Origin: an uncultured Oscillospiraceae bacterium | GTDB lineage: Bacteria; Bacillota; Clostridia; Oscillospirales; Ruminococcaceae | Reading direction: 5' to 3' | DNA: 64,000 nt | NCBI GenBank assembly: GCA_934466455.1 | Contig: CAKSLF010000008.1 | Span: forward strand, 1-64,000 | Shown here: positions 7,370 to 17,245 of the stretch, in pieces | Layout of the letters: each line of letters opens with the position of its first letter | How positions within the stretch are numbered: the first letter of the stretch is position 1 | Notes under the pieces: model-generated | Databases searched by the model: none | What the model saw: the letters and a program-made list of their open reading frames with translations, nothing else | What the model was told of the DNA's origin: nothing | Position numbers and translations under genes: made by a program

Positions 7370-8848
7370 ATGGAAAAGGAAAGCACCTCTTCCGCTTTTG
7401 AGCACGAGCACGGGCACGCCTCCGAGGAAGAAAATCTTATAGACATTTCTGCCGTGCTCAAAAACTTTATTAGGATTTTTCTTCGCCGCATTTGGGTTGT
7501 GATTCTTTCCGCAATTATCTGCGGCGGAATTTTCGGAGCAAGGGCGTATTTTTCTTACAGCCCGTATTACGAATCAAAAGCAATTTTTGCGGTAAGCGCA
7601 GGCTACAGCTCCACCCTTGATGTTCAGTCGTACAGCACATATTACGATACAGCCGCCGCAAGGCAGGTTGTAAACACCTTTTCGGATATAATTTCTACGG
7701 AAGCGATGTACGAGCTTATTTGTCAGTCCGTTAATAAGGAATACATAAACGCCTCGATAAACGCCTCTCTTGCCGCAGAAAATTCAAACCTTTTCGCCCT
7801 CTCCGTAAAAAGCTCAAATCCCTCGGAGGCATATGCCGTAATCCTTGCGGTGATAGACAATTATCCAAGGGTTGCCGCTTCGGTTTTGGGCGGTACAAGA
7901 ATTTATGTGATAGAGGAGCCGTATCTTCCCGCTGCGCCGGTAAACGAAAGAGTCTGGAGAGGAAGCGCAGTAAAGGGCGCAATCCTCGGCGGCGGCGCAG
8001 TTTGCGCAATAATGCTTATTATTGCGCTTTCGATACATACGGTAAGCTCTCAAAGCGACCTTAAAAATTCCGTCAGCATAAAATGCCTCGGCGAGCTTCC
8101 GTATTGCCGAACAAAAAAACGAACAAAGGGCAATGCTCCGATTTTGATTACGGATTCCTCCGTAAACCGGGGCTTTGCGGAGACGGTCACCACCGTCCGC
8201 ACAAGGCTTTTGCACCATTGCGGAAAAACCGGCGCAAAAATTATTCTTATTACATCAACAGTTCCCGGCGAGGGAAAAACAACCCTTGCCGCAAACCTTG
8301 CGATTTCTCTTGCGCAGGGCGGCGCAAGGGTAATTCTTGCCGACGCCGACCTTCGCCTTCAAAGTCTTAGAGGATTTTTCGGGCTTCGGCACGAAAGCAG
8401 GGGTCTTGCCGATGCTCTTAATGCGCAAAACCCGTATATTCCGGGTTTTTTGACAGATGTGGGGATAGAAAACCTAAAGGTGATTACCGGCGCAAGCTCC
8501 GCCGCACCCTTTAAGATGCTTCATTCAAAAAATATCCGCAGCATATTTGAAAAGCTGCGAACAATGGCAGACTATGTTATTGTGGATACTCCGCCCTGCG
8601 GCGTTCTTTCCGACGCAGAAGCGTTTATCCGCTATTCCGACGGCGTAATTTATATGATAAAGGCGGATTACGCCCCTCGGAGCAAAATAATCGACAATAT
8701 CCAAATGCTTTCCGAAAGCCATGCGCAGGTTATCGGCTATGTCCTTGGCGGAGTAAGCGAAAAAAGCGGCTACGGTTACGGCTACGGCTATAATTATAAG
8801 GGTTATGGCTACGGCGGATACGGAAAGAATAAGGGAGCCGAAAAATAA
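7370..8848 (+). CDS. Second BY-kinase (Wzz/CpsC-CpsD fusion)
   Basis: 492 aa. The ATG at 7370 is placed 7 nt after AGGAGG; a TTG overlapping the previous stop was not chosen. It has the same architecture as its neighbour: two membrane segments (about residues 36-57 and 203-225), then a canonical kinase domain with Walker A STVPGEGKTT, A' LADADLR and Walker B VIVDTPPCG. The C-terminal tail has 8 tyrosines in GYG repeats. Two tandem paralogues with different Walker A sequences suggest division of labour, perhaps one regulating the other (inference). Confidence 0.88.
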   Translation: MEKESTSSAFEHEHGHASEEENLIDISAVLKNFIRIFLRRIWVVILSAIICGGIFGARAYFSYSPYYESKAIFAVSAGYSSTLDVQSYSTYYDTAAARQVVNTFSDIISTEAMYELICQSVNKEYINASINASLAAENSNLFALSVKSSNPSEAYAVILAVIDNYPRVAASVLGGTRIYVIEEPYLPAAPVNERVWRGSAVKGAILGGGAVCAIMLIIALSIHTVSSQSDLKNSVSIKCLGELPYCRTKKRTKGNAPILITDSSVNRGFAETVTTVRTRLLHHCGKTGAKIILITSTVPGEGKTTLAANLAISLAQGGARVILADADLRLQSLRGFFGLRHESRGLADALNAQNPYIPGFLTDVGIENLKVITGASSAAPFKMLHSKNIRSIFEKLRTMADYVIVDTPPCGVLSDAEAFIRYSDGVIYMIKADYAPRSKIIDNIQMLSESHAQVIGYVLGGVSEKSGYGYGYGYNYKGYGYGGYGKNKGAEK

Positions 8849-8884
8849 TTTTTTATAAATAAGGCGGAAAGGAGGCGGGCTGCC

Positions 8885-10591
8885 TTGCTCAAAAAGATAA
8901 TCGAAAAATGCAAAAACGGTGCTCTTAGGGAGATGTGGGACGAAACAAGGTGGCTCTATTCCTATGCCGCAAGGTATAAATGGCTTATCCTGCTTTATAT
9001 TGCCGTCGGGCTTTTGGCAACTGCGCTTTCTCTTTTTTCAAGCCTTGTTACAAAAAATCTTATCAACACCGTTCTCTGCGGAAAAATCGACGCAGCGGCG
9101 GCGGCTCTTTTTGTGTTTCTCGGGCTTTCCGGAGTTGGAGTTTCCGCCCTTAACCGCCGCCTTTCCGCAAAGGTTTCTCTAAAGGTGAATAACGAGATCC
9201 GTGCCGATGTTTTCGGAAAATTTATGTCCACAACATGGGAGGAGGTTTCCGCCTTCCATTCCGGCGATCTGCTTAACCGAATAAACAGCGATGTTTCCGC
9301 CGTTGCGGACAGCGTGATAAGCTGGATTCCGTCGGTTACGGTAAAGCTTGCCCAATTTATCGGTGCGCTTATAATAATTTTTTATTATGACGCAACGATG
9401 GCTTTGCTGTCTTTGATAAGCATACCTGCAGCTGCGCTTATTTCTGCGTTGTTGCTTAGAAAAATGCGATTTTGCGGAAACAAAATAAGAGAAGCGGGAA
9501 GCGAGCTTACCTCTTTCTTTGAGGAATCCCTCCAAAATATCCAGACGGTAAAGGCGTTTGGACTTTCCGGGGAGCTTGGCGGAAGGCTTTCCGCCCTCCA
9601 AAAAATTTATTACGATACAAGCCTTGAATACAACGCCCTGTCGGTAAAGGTCACATCGGGAATGTCCGTTTTGGGGCTTGGGGTTTCATATCTCTGTATG
9701 GGATGGTGCATTTTCCGGTTGTTTACAGGGGCGATTGATGTCGGCACAATGGTGCTTTTTCTCCAGCTTTCCGGCTATCTTTCCGCAAGCATATCCGGGC
9801 TTATTTCCGGCGTGCCGGGCGTTATTTCCGCAACGGTTGCCGCCGGAAGAATAATTGCCGTGCTTAATCTTCCTAAGGAAGGCGGCGAAGCCGACCCCGC
9901 CGCCTCTGCTCTGATTGCGGCGGAAAAAACTCCGGATATACGCTTTGAAAATGTAAGCTTCGGCTATAAAAACGGAAACGGAGTTTTTTCCGATGTAAGC
10001 CTTTTCGTTCCCGGCGGGGAGTTCGCCGCATTCGTCGGACCCTCCGGCGGAGGAAAGACCACCTTTTTGCGGGTGCTTCTCGGGCTTATAAAGCCCCAGC
10101 GGGGAAGGGTCGTTCTCTGCACCGAAAAGGCGGAAGCCGAGGCTTCCGCCGCAACAAGGCGGCTTTTTACCTATGTTCCGCAGGAAAAGGCGGTTTTTTC
10201 CGGCACGGTTGCGGAAATGCTGCGGCTTTTTGCGCCCGATGCGACCGACGAGGAGATTTTTTCCGCCCTGCGTGCCGCTTGCGCCTATGATTTTGTCGCA
10301 GCCCTGCCCGAAGGGATAAACACCTCCCTTGGCGAGCGGGGAGCGGGCTTTTCCGAGGGGCAGAACCAACGCCTTTCCATCGCAAGGGCGATTTTGCGCA
10401 AAGCCCCGGTGCTGCTTTTGGACGAGGCAACCTCTGCCCTTGATTTGGAAACGGAAAGGCAGGTTCTTGAAAACATAACGACCCTCTGTAAAGGAAAAAC
10501 TCTTATCGTTATGACGCATAGAGAAAGTGTTCTTTCCCTTTGCAAAAGCGTATACCGCATTTCCGGCGGAAAGGTAGAGAAGATAAAATAA
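8885..10591 (+). CDS. ABC exporter, fused membrane and ATPase domains
   Basis: 568 aa. The TTG start at 8885 is supported by AAAGGAGG 9 nt upstream. Residues about 30-310 form a six-helix type I exporter domain; the ATPase follows with Walker A GPSGGGKTT (near residue 384), a variant signature FSEGQNQR, Walker B VLLLDEATSALD and the H-loop MTHR. The FSEGQ signature occurs in various exporter half-transporters. As the last gene of the BY-kinase operon (36-bp gap) it may export the substrate whose production or secretion the kinases control. Substrate unknown. Confidence 0.85.
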   Translation: MLKKIIEKCKNGALREMWDETRWLYSYAARYKWLILLYIAVGLLATALSLFSSLVTKNLINTVLCGKIDAAAAALFVFLGLSGVGVSALNRRLSAKVSLKVNNEIRADVFGKFMSTTWEEVSAFHSGDLLNRINSDVSAVADSVISWIPSVTVKLAQFIGALIIIFYYDATMALLSLISIPAAALISALLLRKMRFCGNKIREAGSELTSFFEESLQNIQTVKAFGLSGELGGRLSALQKIYYDTSLEYNALSVKVTSGMSVLGLGVSYLCMGWCIFRLFTGAIDVGTMVLFLQLSGYLSASISGLISGVPGVISATVAAGRIIAVLNLPKEGGEADPAASALIAAEKTPDIRFENVSFGYKNGNGVFSDVSLFVPGGEFAAFVGPSGGGKTTFLRVLLGLIKPQRGRVVLCTEKAEAEASAATRRLFTYVPQEKAVFSGTVAEMLRLFAPDATDEEIFSALRAACAYDFVAALPEGINTSLGERGAGFSEGQNQRLSIARAILRKAPVLLLDEATSALDLETERQVLENITTLCKGKTLIVMTHRESVLSLCKSVYRISGGKVEKIK

Positions 10592-10606
10592 AGGCGGCGG
10601 AATATT

Positions 10607-10635
10607 CGTTCCGTGCTCATCTTGAGCACGGAACG
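10607..10635. terminator. Hairpin built on GTGCTCA/TGAGCAC
   Basis: CGTTCCGTGCTCA (10607-10619) pairs perfectly with TGAGCACGGAACG (10623-10635), loop TCT. No T-tract; it precedes the true terminator at 10644. Confidence 0.55.
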
Positions 10636-10643
10636 AACGCAAT

Positions 10644-10684
10644 AAAAAGTCCCGTGCTCAAAAAACGAGCACGGGACTTTTTTT
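10644..10684. terminator. Bidirectional terminator between exporter and glmS
   Basis: AAAAAGTCCCGTGCTC (10644-10659) pairs with GAGCACGGGACTTTTT (10667-10682), continuing in T residues. It serves the plus-strand exporter operon and the convergent glmS gene. Confidence 0.88.
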
Positions 10685-10696
10685 ACGGTGAAAAAA

Positions 10697-12523
10697 TTAT
10701 TCTACGGTTACGGATTTTGCAAGGTTACGGGGCTTATCTATGTCGCAACCGTTAAGCTTTGCCACATAGTAGGCAAGAAGCTGAAGCGGAACAATCTCCG
10801 ACGGAACGGCAAAAAGCGGCTCCGTTTTAGGAACAAGGATAACATCGTCCGCTTCGGAAAAAATCTTTTTCATATCCTCAACGGCAACGCCGAGAACCTC
10901 CGCTCCCCTTGCTTTTACTTCCTTGATGTTGCTCATCATCTTATCAAAAAGCTCTTTGTAGCAGGCGATTGCGATTACGGGGCTGCCCTCGTTGATAAGG
11001 GCGATCGTGCCGTGTTTAAGCTCTCCGGCGGCATATGCTTCGGAATGAATATAGGAAATCTCCTTCATTTTAAGCGAGCCTTCCATCGCAACGGCATAAT
11101 CCACATTCCGCCCGATAAAGAATAGAGAGCGGTTGTTATAATATTTTTCCGCAAGCTCCTCAAGCTGGGGGTTAAGGTCAAAGGCACGCTGGATGTTTGC
11201 CGGGATTTTAAGAATTTCCCCGGTAAGGCGGCGTGCTTCCGCCTCGTCAATTCTTCCGAGGGCGAGGGCGGTATGCACCGCAAAGAGATAGAGCACGGCA
11301 ACTTGGGTCGTGTAGCCCTTTGTGGTGGCAACGGCAATTTCCGGTCCCGCATAGGTATAAATCGTGCTGTCTGCAAGCTTTGCAATGGTGCTTCCGACAA
11401 CATTTACGATTGCCGCAACATGAACGCCTCTGCTTTTAAGTTCACGCATGGCACAGATAGTATCGAGAGTTTCGCCGGATTGGCTTAAAACGATAAGCAG
11501 GGTGCGTTCGTCAACAATAGGGTCGGAATAGCGCAGCTCGCTTGCAAGCTCTACCGAAACGGGAAGCCTCGTCAGCTTTTCGATTGCGTATTTTCCGGCG
11601 CAGCCCGCATAGTATGCGGAACCGCAAGCGGTTATTACAATGTGGTTTATGCTCCGAAGCTCCTCCTCGGAGAGATTAAGCTCCGGGATAGAGGCAATTC
11701 CGTTTTTTACCCTCGGCTCGATTGCGGATTTAAGGGCGTTGGGCTGTTCCATAATTTCCTTGAGCATAAAATGCTCATAGCCGCCCTTTTCCGCCGCCTC
11801 GGTATCCCACATAACACGGGCAATGGGCTTTTCTATGCGCTTTCCTGCGGCGTTGTATACATTTATCTCGTCCGGAGTAAGCTCGGCAAGCTCGCCGTCC
11901 TCAAGATAGATAACATTTTTTGTATGGGAAACAAGGGCGGTAACATCGGAGGCAAAGAAATTTTCGCCGATACCTACGCCGAGGATCATCGGGTTAAAGG
12001 ACTTTGTAACAAAAATGCTTTCGGGGCAATCGGCGCAAACCGCTCCGATTGCATATGTTCCGACAAGGCGGGCAACGGTTTTCATCATCGCCTTTTTGAA
12101 GTCGCCGTCATAATAGAAGGAAAGCAGATGGGCGATAATTTCGGTATCCGTGTCGCTTTTGAACACGCAGCCCCGTTCCAAAAGCTCGTTTCTAAGCTCC
12201 GCAAAATTTTCGATAATTCCGTTGTGAACAATGGCAAAGCGACCGTCCGGGCTCATATGGGGGTGGGCGTTTATGTCGTTAGGCACGCCGTGGGTTGCCC
12301 AGCGGGTATGACCGATTCCGGTGGTGCCGGTTATCGGTTCGCCCTCCTCAATTTTTTTGCAGAGGTTTTCGATTTTTCCGGAGGCTTTTACGACGGATAT
12401 GCCATTTTCGTCAACAATGGCGATTCCGGCGGAATCATATCCCCGGTATTCAAGTTTTTTAAGCCCCTCGATAATGACGGGTACGGCTTTGTGGCTTCCG
12501 GTGAAGCCGATAATTCCACACAT
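10697..12523 (-). CDS. glmS: Glutamine-fructose-6-phosphate aminotransferase
   Basis: 608 aa, normal length. The N-terminal MCGIIGF supplies the catalytic Cys2 of the class II glutaminase domain. Two SIS sugar-isomerase domains follow (e.g. VITACGSAYYAG near residue 298), and the C terminus CDIDKPRNLAKSVTVE is the family signature. It makes glucosamine-6-phosphate for cell-wall precursors. It lies 44 nt downstream of purA on the same strand; that gap is too short for a glmS ribozyme and none is present. Confidence 0.98.
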   Translation of the reverse strand: MCGIIGFTGSHKAVPVIIEGLKKLEYRGYDSAGIAIVDENGISVVKASGKIENLCKKIEEGEPITGTTGIGHTRWATHGVPNDINAHPHMSPDGRFAIVHNGIIENFAELRNELLERGCVFKSDTDTEIIAHLLSFYYDGDFKKAMMKTVARLVGTYAIGAVCADCPESIFVTKSFNPMILGVGIGENFFASDVTALVSHTKNVIYLEDGELAELTPDEINVYNAAGKRIEKPIARVMWDTEAAEKGGYEHFMLKEIMEQPNALKSAIEPRVKNGIASIPELNLSEEELRSINHIVITACGSAYYAGCAGKYAIEKLTRLPVSVELASELRYSDPIVDERTLLIVLSQSGETLDTICAMRELKSRGVHVAAIVNVVGSTIAKLADSTIYTYAGPEIAVATTKGYTTQVAVLYLFAVHTALALGRIDEAEARRLTGEILKIPANIQRAFDLNPQLEELAEKYYNNRSLFFIGRNVDYAVAMEGSLKMKEISYIHSEAYAAGELKHGTIALINEGSPVIAIACYKELFDKMMSNIKEVKARGAEVLGVAVEDMKKIFSEADDVILVPKTEPLFAVPSEIVPLQLLAYYVAKLNGCDIDKPRNLAKSVTVE

Positions 12524-12567
12524 AAGAATTTTCTTTCCTTTCTGGTAAGGTCGGGGAAGAGCTTTGA

Positions 12568-13842
12568 TCAGAACATCTCAATATACTGATCTCTGTCGGG
12601 ACCGACAGAAACATATTTAATGGGGCATCCGACAGCTTTTTCAATGTGCTTTATGTAATCGATAGCTGCTGCGGGAAGCTCTTCCGGGCGGCGGCATTTG
12701 CTTATGTCGCACTTAAAGCCGGGAACATACTCATAAATAGGCTTCGCTTCGGTAAGCTCGATTCCCTTGGGGAAATAATCAACTCTCTTGCCGTTTACTT
12801 CGTATGCAACGCAAACGGGAATTTTATCAAGGTAGGAGAGAACATCAAGCTTTGTAAGCGCAAGGCAGGTGCAGCCCTGTACCATTACGCCATAGCGGGA
12901 AGCAACAACATCAAATCCGCCGACTCTGCGGGGACGACCGGTTGCCGCACCGTATTCTCCGCCCGCTTCACGAAGGGCGTCGCCCTCTTTTCCGAAAAGC
13001 TCGCAGGTAAAGGGTCCTTCGCCGACGCAGCTTGAATATGCCTTGATTATACCGACGATTTCGTCAAGATGACGCTCCGGAATACCTGCGCCTATGGGCG
13101 CATAGGAGGCGATTGTGTAGGAAGCGGAGGTATAGGGGAAGATACCGTAATCTATGTCACGGAGTGCGCCGAGCTGCGCCTCAAACATAATGTTTTTGCC
13201 ATCTCTTACCGCTTCGTCAAGATAAAGGGTGGTGTCGCAGATATAATCCTTAAAGGGCATGCAGTATTTGTCTATCCATGCAAGCATATCTTCGGTTTTG
13301 ATAGCCTCGTGACCATAGCCTTTTTCAACAAGGAGGTTTTTCCATTCAACTATGTCCGCCATACGCTCGTCAAGAAGCTCTCTGTGGAGAAGCTCGCCGA
13401 CGCGGAGGGCTTTTTTCATATATCTGTCGGAATATGCGGGGGAGATACCTCTGCGGGTGGAGCCGAATTTTTTATCGCCGAGGCGGTCTTCTTCAAGGCA
13501 GTCCAAAAGCTTGTGATAAGGCATACAAATGGAGGCACGGTCGCTTATTTTAAGGTGCTTTGGGGTAATCTCTATTCCTGCGTCACGCAGCTTTTGAATT
13601 TCATTATAGAGGTGCTCCATATCAATGACCATTCCGGGACCGAGTACATTAACGGTTTCGTCACGAAGAATTCCGGAGGGGAGAAGATTGAGGATAAATC
13701 TGCCCTTTTCGTTCACAACGGTGTGACCGGCGTTATTGCCGCCCTGATAACGAACAACAATGTCGTAATCCTGAGAGAGCAAATCGACCATTCTGCCTTT
13801 GCCCTCGTCACCCCAGTTTATACCTACTACTGATGTTAACAT
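12568..13842 (-). CDS. purA: Adenylosuccinate synthetase
   Basis: 424 aa. The N-terminal GTP loop GINWGDEGKG and QGGNNAGHTV, plus the C-terminal KYVSVGPDRDQYIE, identify PurA. It converts IMP, aspartate and GTP to adenylosuccinate. The gene follows purB by 67 nt, so both enzymes of AMP synthesis are transcribed together, with glmS downstream. Confidence 0.98.
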   Translation of the reverse strand: MLTSVVGINWGDEGKGRMVDLLSQDYDIVVRYQGGNNAGHTVVNEKGRFILNLLPSGILRDETVNVLGPGMVIDMEHLYNEIQKLRDAGIEITPKHLKISDRASICMPYHKLLDCLEEDRLGDKKFGSTRRGISPAYSDRYMKKALRVGELLHRELLDERMADIVEWKNLLVEKGYGHEAIKTEDMLAWIDKYCMPFKDYICDTTLYLDEAVRDGKNIMFEAQLGALRDIDYGIFPYTSASYTIASYAPIGAGIPERHLDEIVGIIKAYSSCVGEGPFTCELFGKEGDALREAGGEYGAATGRPRRVGGFDVVASRYGVMVQGCTCLALTKLDVLSYLDKIPVCVAYEVNGKRVDYFPKGIELTEAKPIYEYVPGFKCDISKCRRPEELPAAAIDYIKHIEKAVGCPIKYVSVGPDRDQYIEMF

Positions 13843-13909
13843 AATTTATGCTTCCTTTCGTTTGTTATATGTATGCGCAATGCGTTTTTGACTTTTTTAT
13901 GCGGCGGAG

Positions 13910-15349
13910 TCAGACATTTACCTCCGCCTTTTCGCCAAGGAGATTTTTATTTTTCTCAAGGATGGGCTTTACCGTGTTTTCAAGGTACTCCGCCGTTTGC
14001 TGCGCCGCCATACCCGTAAAGGTTGCCGGGTCGCAAAGGGAGGAAAGCTCCTCCTCGGATAGATTAAAGGCAGGGTCGGCTTTTATTCTTTCAAGCAGGT
14101 CGTTTTCTTTTCCGAAAAGCTTAACCTGCTCCGCCGCCTTTACGGAGTGCTCCCTGATTGCCTCATGAAGGGTCTGGCGGTCGCCGCCCTTGTTCTTTAC
14201 GCAATACATAAGGATATTTTCCGTCGCCATAAACGGCATTTCTTCAAGCAGGTGTTTTTTCATAACGGCGGGATAAATCCTCATGCCGGAAATAACATTA
14301 AGATAAAGGTTCAGTATTCCGTCCGTGGCAAGAAATGCTTCCGGAAGCGAAATTCTGCGGTTTGCGGAATCGTCAAGGGTGCGTTCAAGCCATTGGGAGG
14401 CGGCGGTCACCGCCGGATTTGTAAGGTCGCAGATTACATAGCGGGAAAGAGAGGCAATACGCTCGCTTCTCATAGGGTTGCGCTTATAAGCCATTGCGGA
14501 GGAGCCGATTTGCTTTGCTTCAAAAGGCTCGTCAACCTCTTTGAGATGGGAAAGCAGACGAATGTCCCCGGCAAATTTGGATGCGCTTTGGGCAATTCCG
14601 GAGAGGGCTTGGAGCACAAAGAAATCAAGCTTTCTTGTGTAGGTCTGTCCGCTTACGGCAAAACAGGCTTCAAAGCCCATTTTTTCTGCGATTTTCTTTT
14701 CAAGAAGCTTTACCTTTTCTGCGTCGCCGTCAAAAAGCTCGAGGAAGGAAGCTCCGGTTCCCGTGGTTCCCTTACAGCCCAAAAGCCGCAGGCTCTTTAT
14801 CTGAAAGTCGATGTTGTCAAGGTCCATAAGAATGTCCTGGAGCCAAAGGGTCGCACGCTTTCCGACGGTAGTGGGCTGCGCCGCCTGAAAATGCGTATAT
14901 GCAAGGGTTGGAATATCCTTGTTTTTCTCCGCAAAAGCGGAAAGGGCTGCCGCAACATTGATAAGCCTTGCCCGAATTACCGAAAGAGCCTCCCGCATAA
15001 GGATAACATCGGTATTGTCCCCAACATAGCAAGAGGTTGCCCCAAGGTGGATAATGGGCTTTGCCTTTGGGCAACATTCGCCGAAGGTAAGCACATGCGC
15101 CATAACATCATGGCGAACCTCGTGCTCGTGTACGGCTGCGGAGGCGTAATCAATATCGTTTATGTGCGCCCGCATTTCGGAGATTTGCTCCTCCGTTATC
15201 GGAATACCAAGCTCGCTTTCGCTTTCCGCAAGGGCAACCCAAAGCTTCCTCCAGGTGGAGAATTTGCTGTTGTCGGAAAAAATGCGTTTCATCTCCTCGC
15301 CGGAATAGCGGGTGCAAAGCGGGTTTACATAAAATTCGTGGTCTGCCAT
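13910..15349 (-). CDS. purB: Adenylosuccinate lyase
   Basis: 479 aa from the ATG at 15349 (reads MADHEFYVNPLC); a TTG 15 nt further upstream was rejected because GAGG lies at a better distance from the ATG. The fumarase-superfamily signature GSSAMAYKRNPMRSE is present near the middle. The enzyme acts twice in purine synthesis (SAICAR and adenylosuccinate cleavage). The length fits the longer PurB subgroup. It is placed between pyrG and purA. Confidence 0.96.
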   Translation of the reverse strand: MADHEFYVNPLCTRYSGEEMKRIFSDNSKFSTWRKLWVALAESESELGIPITEEQISEMRAHINDIDYASAAVHEHEVRHDVMAHVLTFGECCPKAKPIIHLGATSCYVGDNTDVILMREALSVIRARLINVAAALSAFAEKNKDIPTLAYTHFQAAQPTTVGKRATLWLQDILMDLDNIDFQIKSLRLLGCKGTTGTGASFLELFDGDAEKVKLLEKKIAEKMGFEACFAVSGQTYTRKLDFFVLQALSGIAQSASKFAGDIRLLSHLKEVDEPFEAKQIGSSAMAYKRNPMRSERIASLSRYVICDLTNPAVTAASQWLERTLDDSANRRISLPEAFLATDGILNLYLNVISGMRIYPAVMKKHLLEEMPFMATENILMYCVKNKGGDRQTLHEAIREHSVKAAEQVKLFGKENDLLERIKADPAFNLSEEELSSLCDPATFTGMAAQQTAEYLENTVKPILEKNKNLLGEKAEVNV

Positions 15350-15437
15350 AAATAAAAACCTCAAAATAATTTTTCAAAAAGAGCGGTTTTTGCCCTTTTG
15401 CAACCCGCAAAAAGGCAAAAACACTTTTACTCATATA

Positions 15438-17051
15438 TTATACATCATCACCATATGCTTTTTCAAGAGAAGCGGCAATAAGTCCCTTAAAAAGTGGATG
15501 CGGACGGTTCGGGCGGCTCTTAAATTCCGGATGGAACTGAACGCCCACATAGAACGGACGGTCGGAAAGCTCAACCGCTTCCACTATATGCCCGTCCGGG
15601 CTTTTTCCGCAAAGGGTAAGACCGCATTGCTGCATAATTTCACGGTAATCGTTGTTGAACTCATAGCGGTGGCGGTGTCTTTCGGAAATAAGCTCCTTTT
15701 CGTAACAGCGGCGGAGAACGGTGCCCTCTGCGATATGGCAGGGATATGCCCCAAGGCGAAGCGTTCCGCCCTTATCCGTTCCGTCGGACTGGTCGGGAAG
15801 AAAATCTATGACCTTGTTTTCGGAGCTTGCGTTAAATTCGCCGGAATTTGCGTCGGAAAGACCGCATACATGGCGGGCAAATTCAATTACGGCGATCTGC
15901 ATACCAAGGCAGATTCCAAGATAGGGAACATTGTTTTCACGGCAATATTTTGCGGTTTCTACCATGCCCTCGATGCCTCTTTCACCAAAGCCGCCGGGAA
16001 CGATTATTCCGTTGCAGCCGGAAAGCTTTTCTCTGACATTTTCGGCGTTTATGCCCTCGCTGTCTATCCATTCGATTTTTACCTTTGTTCCGTAGGCATA
16101 GCCCGCATGGCGAAGAGCCTCTGCAACGGAAAGATATGCGTCGTGGAGCTGAACATATTTGCCGACAAGACCGACGGTAACGGTTTTGTCACGGTTTATG
16201 ATGCTGTCTATCATCTCTTTCCATTCGCTCATATCAAGGTTCGGAGCGTCGATATTAAGCTCCTTGCAGGCGATTTCGGAAAAACGGTGTTTTTCAAGCA
16301 TAAGCGGGGCTTCATAAAGCACCGGTACGGTTATGTTTTCAATAACACATTCCGGCTTTACATTGCAGAACATTGCGATTTTTTTGAATATGGACGGCTC
16401 AAGCGGAGTGTCGCAGCGAAGCATTATAATGTCCGGGTGGATTCCCATTCCCTGAAGCTCCTTTACGGAATGTTGGGTGGGCTTTGACTTATGCTCCTCG
16501 CTTCCGCTTATATACGGAACAAGGGTTACATGAATATAGAGGGAATTTTCTCTTCCAACCTCAAGCCCGACTTGGCGGATAGCCTCGAGGAAGGGCTGGC
16601 TCTCAATATCGCCGGTGGTTCCGCCAACTTCGGTTATAACAACATCTGCGCCGGTCTTTTTTCCGACCCGATAGATAAATTCCTTTATCTCGTTAGTGAT
16701 ATGGGGAATAACCTGAACGGTTTCACCAAGATATTCTCCACGGCGTTCCTTGTTAAGAACATTCCAATAAACCTTGCCCGTTGTTAGGTTTGAATATTTG
16801 TTCAGGTCCTCGTCGATAAAACGCTCGTAGTGACCGAGGTCAAGGTCGGTTTCGGCACCGTCCTCGGTAACATAAACCTCGCCGTGCTGATAAGGGCTCA
16901 TGGTGCCGGGGTCAACATTTATATATGGGTCAAGCTTTTGTGCCGCAACCTTAAGCCCCCTTGCTTTAAGAAGCCGCCCGAGGGAAGCCGCCGTAATTCC
17001 CTTTCCAAGTCCGGAAACAACGCCGCCGGTTACAAAAATATACTTCGTCAT
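15438..17051 (-). CDS. pyrG: CTP synthase
   Basis: 537 aa from the ATG at 17051 (MTKYIFVTGGVVSGLGKGI), behind AGGGAGG; 30 further in-frame codons upstream are not conserved and were excluded. The N-terminal amidoligase P-loop and the C-terminal class I glutaminase (GICLGMQ with the catalytic Cys, GVQFHPEF) are complete. It converts UTP to CTP using glutamine. It has its own promoter about 170 nt upstream. Confidence 0.97.
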   Translation of the reverse strand: MTKYIFVTGGVVSGLGKGITAASLGRLLKARGLKVAAQKLDPYINVDPGTMSPYQHGEVYVTEDGAETDLDLGHYERFIDEDLNKYSNLTTGKVYWNVLNKERRGEYLGETVQVIPHITNEIKEFIYRVGKKTGADVVITEVGGTTGDIESQPFLEAIRQVGLEVGRENSLYIHVTLVPYISGSEEHKSKPTQHSVKELQGMGIHPDIIMLRCDTPLEPSIFKKIAMFCNVKPECVIENITVPVLYEAPLMLEKHRFSEIACKELNIDAPNLDMSEWKEMIDSIINRDKTVTVGLVGKYVQLHDAYLSVAEALRHAGYAYGTKVKIEWIDSEGINAENVREKLSGCNGIIVPGGFGERGIEGMVETAKYCRENNVPYLGICLGMQIAVIEFARHVCGLSDANSGEFNASSENKVIDFLPDQSDGTDKGGTLRLGAYPCHIAEGTVLRRCYEKELISERHRHRYEFNNDYREIMQQCGLTLCGKSPDGHIVEAVELSDRPFYVGVQFHPEFKSRPNRPHPLFKGLIAASLEKAYGDDV

Positions 17052-17216
17052 AAAAAATTCCTCCCTGTTCCGTTTATTTGGTTCTTTTTTCAAAAAAATC
17101 TGGCGAACGGGCGCAACAAAAAAAGCGTCCTCCGATGCCACAAGGGGGCACTTGTCCCCAAAACCGCATCAGAAAACACCTGAAATATCAATATAGAATT
17201 TTCAAAACCAGAATTT

Positions 17217-17245
17217 ATTCTAACTCCGGACGAGGCTCTTGTCAA
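17217..17245 (-). promoter_or_regulatory. Promoter of pyrG
   Basis: On the minus strand: TTGACA (17245-17240), 17-bp spacer, TAGAAT (17222-17217). The leader to pyrG is about 155 nt and contains a GC-rich inverted repeat (around 17130-17168). No GGGC-type start, as used for pyrG control in Bacillus, was seen at the expected start site. Confidence 0.7.

Noticed and set aside
12524..12567. glmS ribozyme upstream of glmS
   Set aside because: Only 44 nt separate purA and glmS, too short for the ribozyme, and no matching core was seen.
17052..17210. pyrG control by reiterative GGGC initiation as in Bacillus
   Set aside because: No GGGC at the expected start for the promoter at 17217-17245 was found, so this mechanism is not supported.
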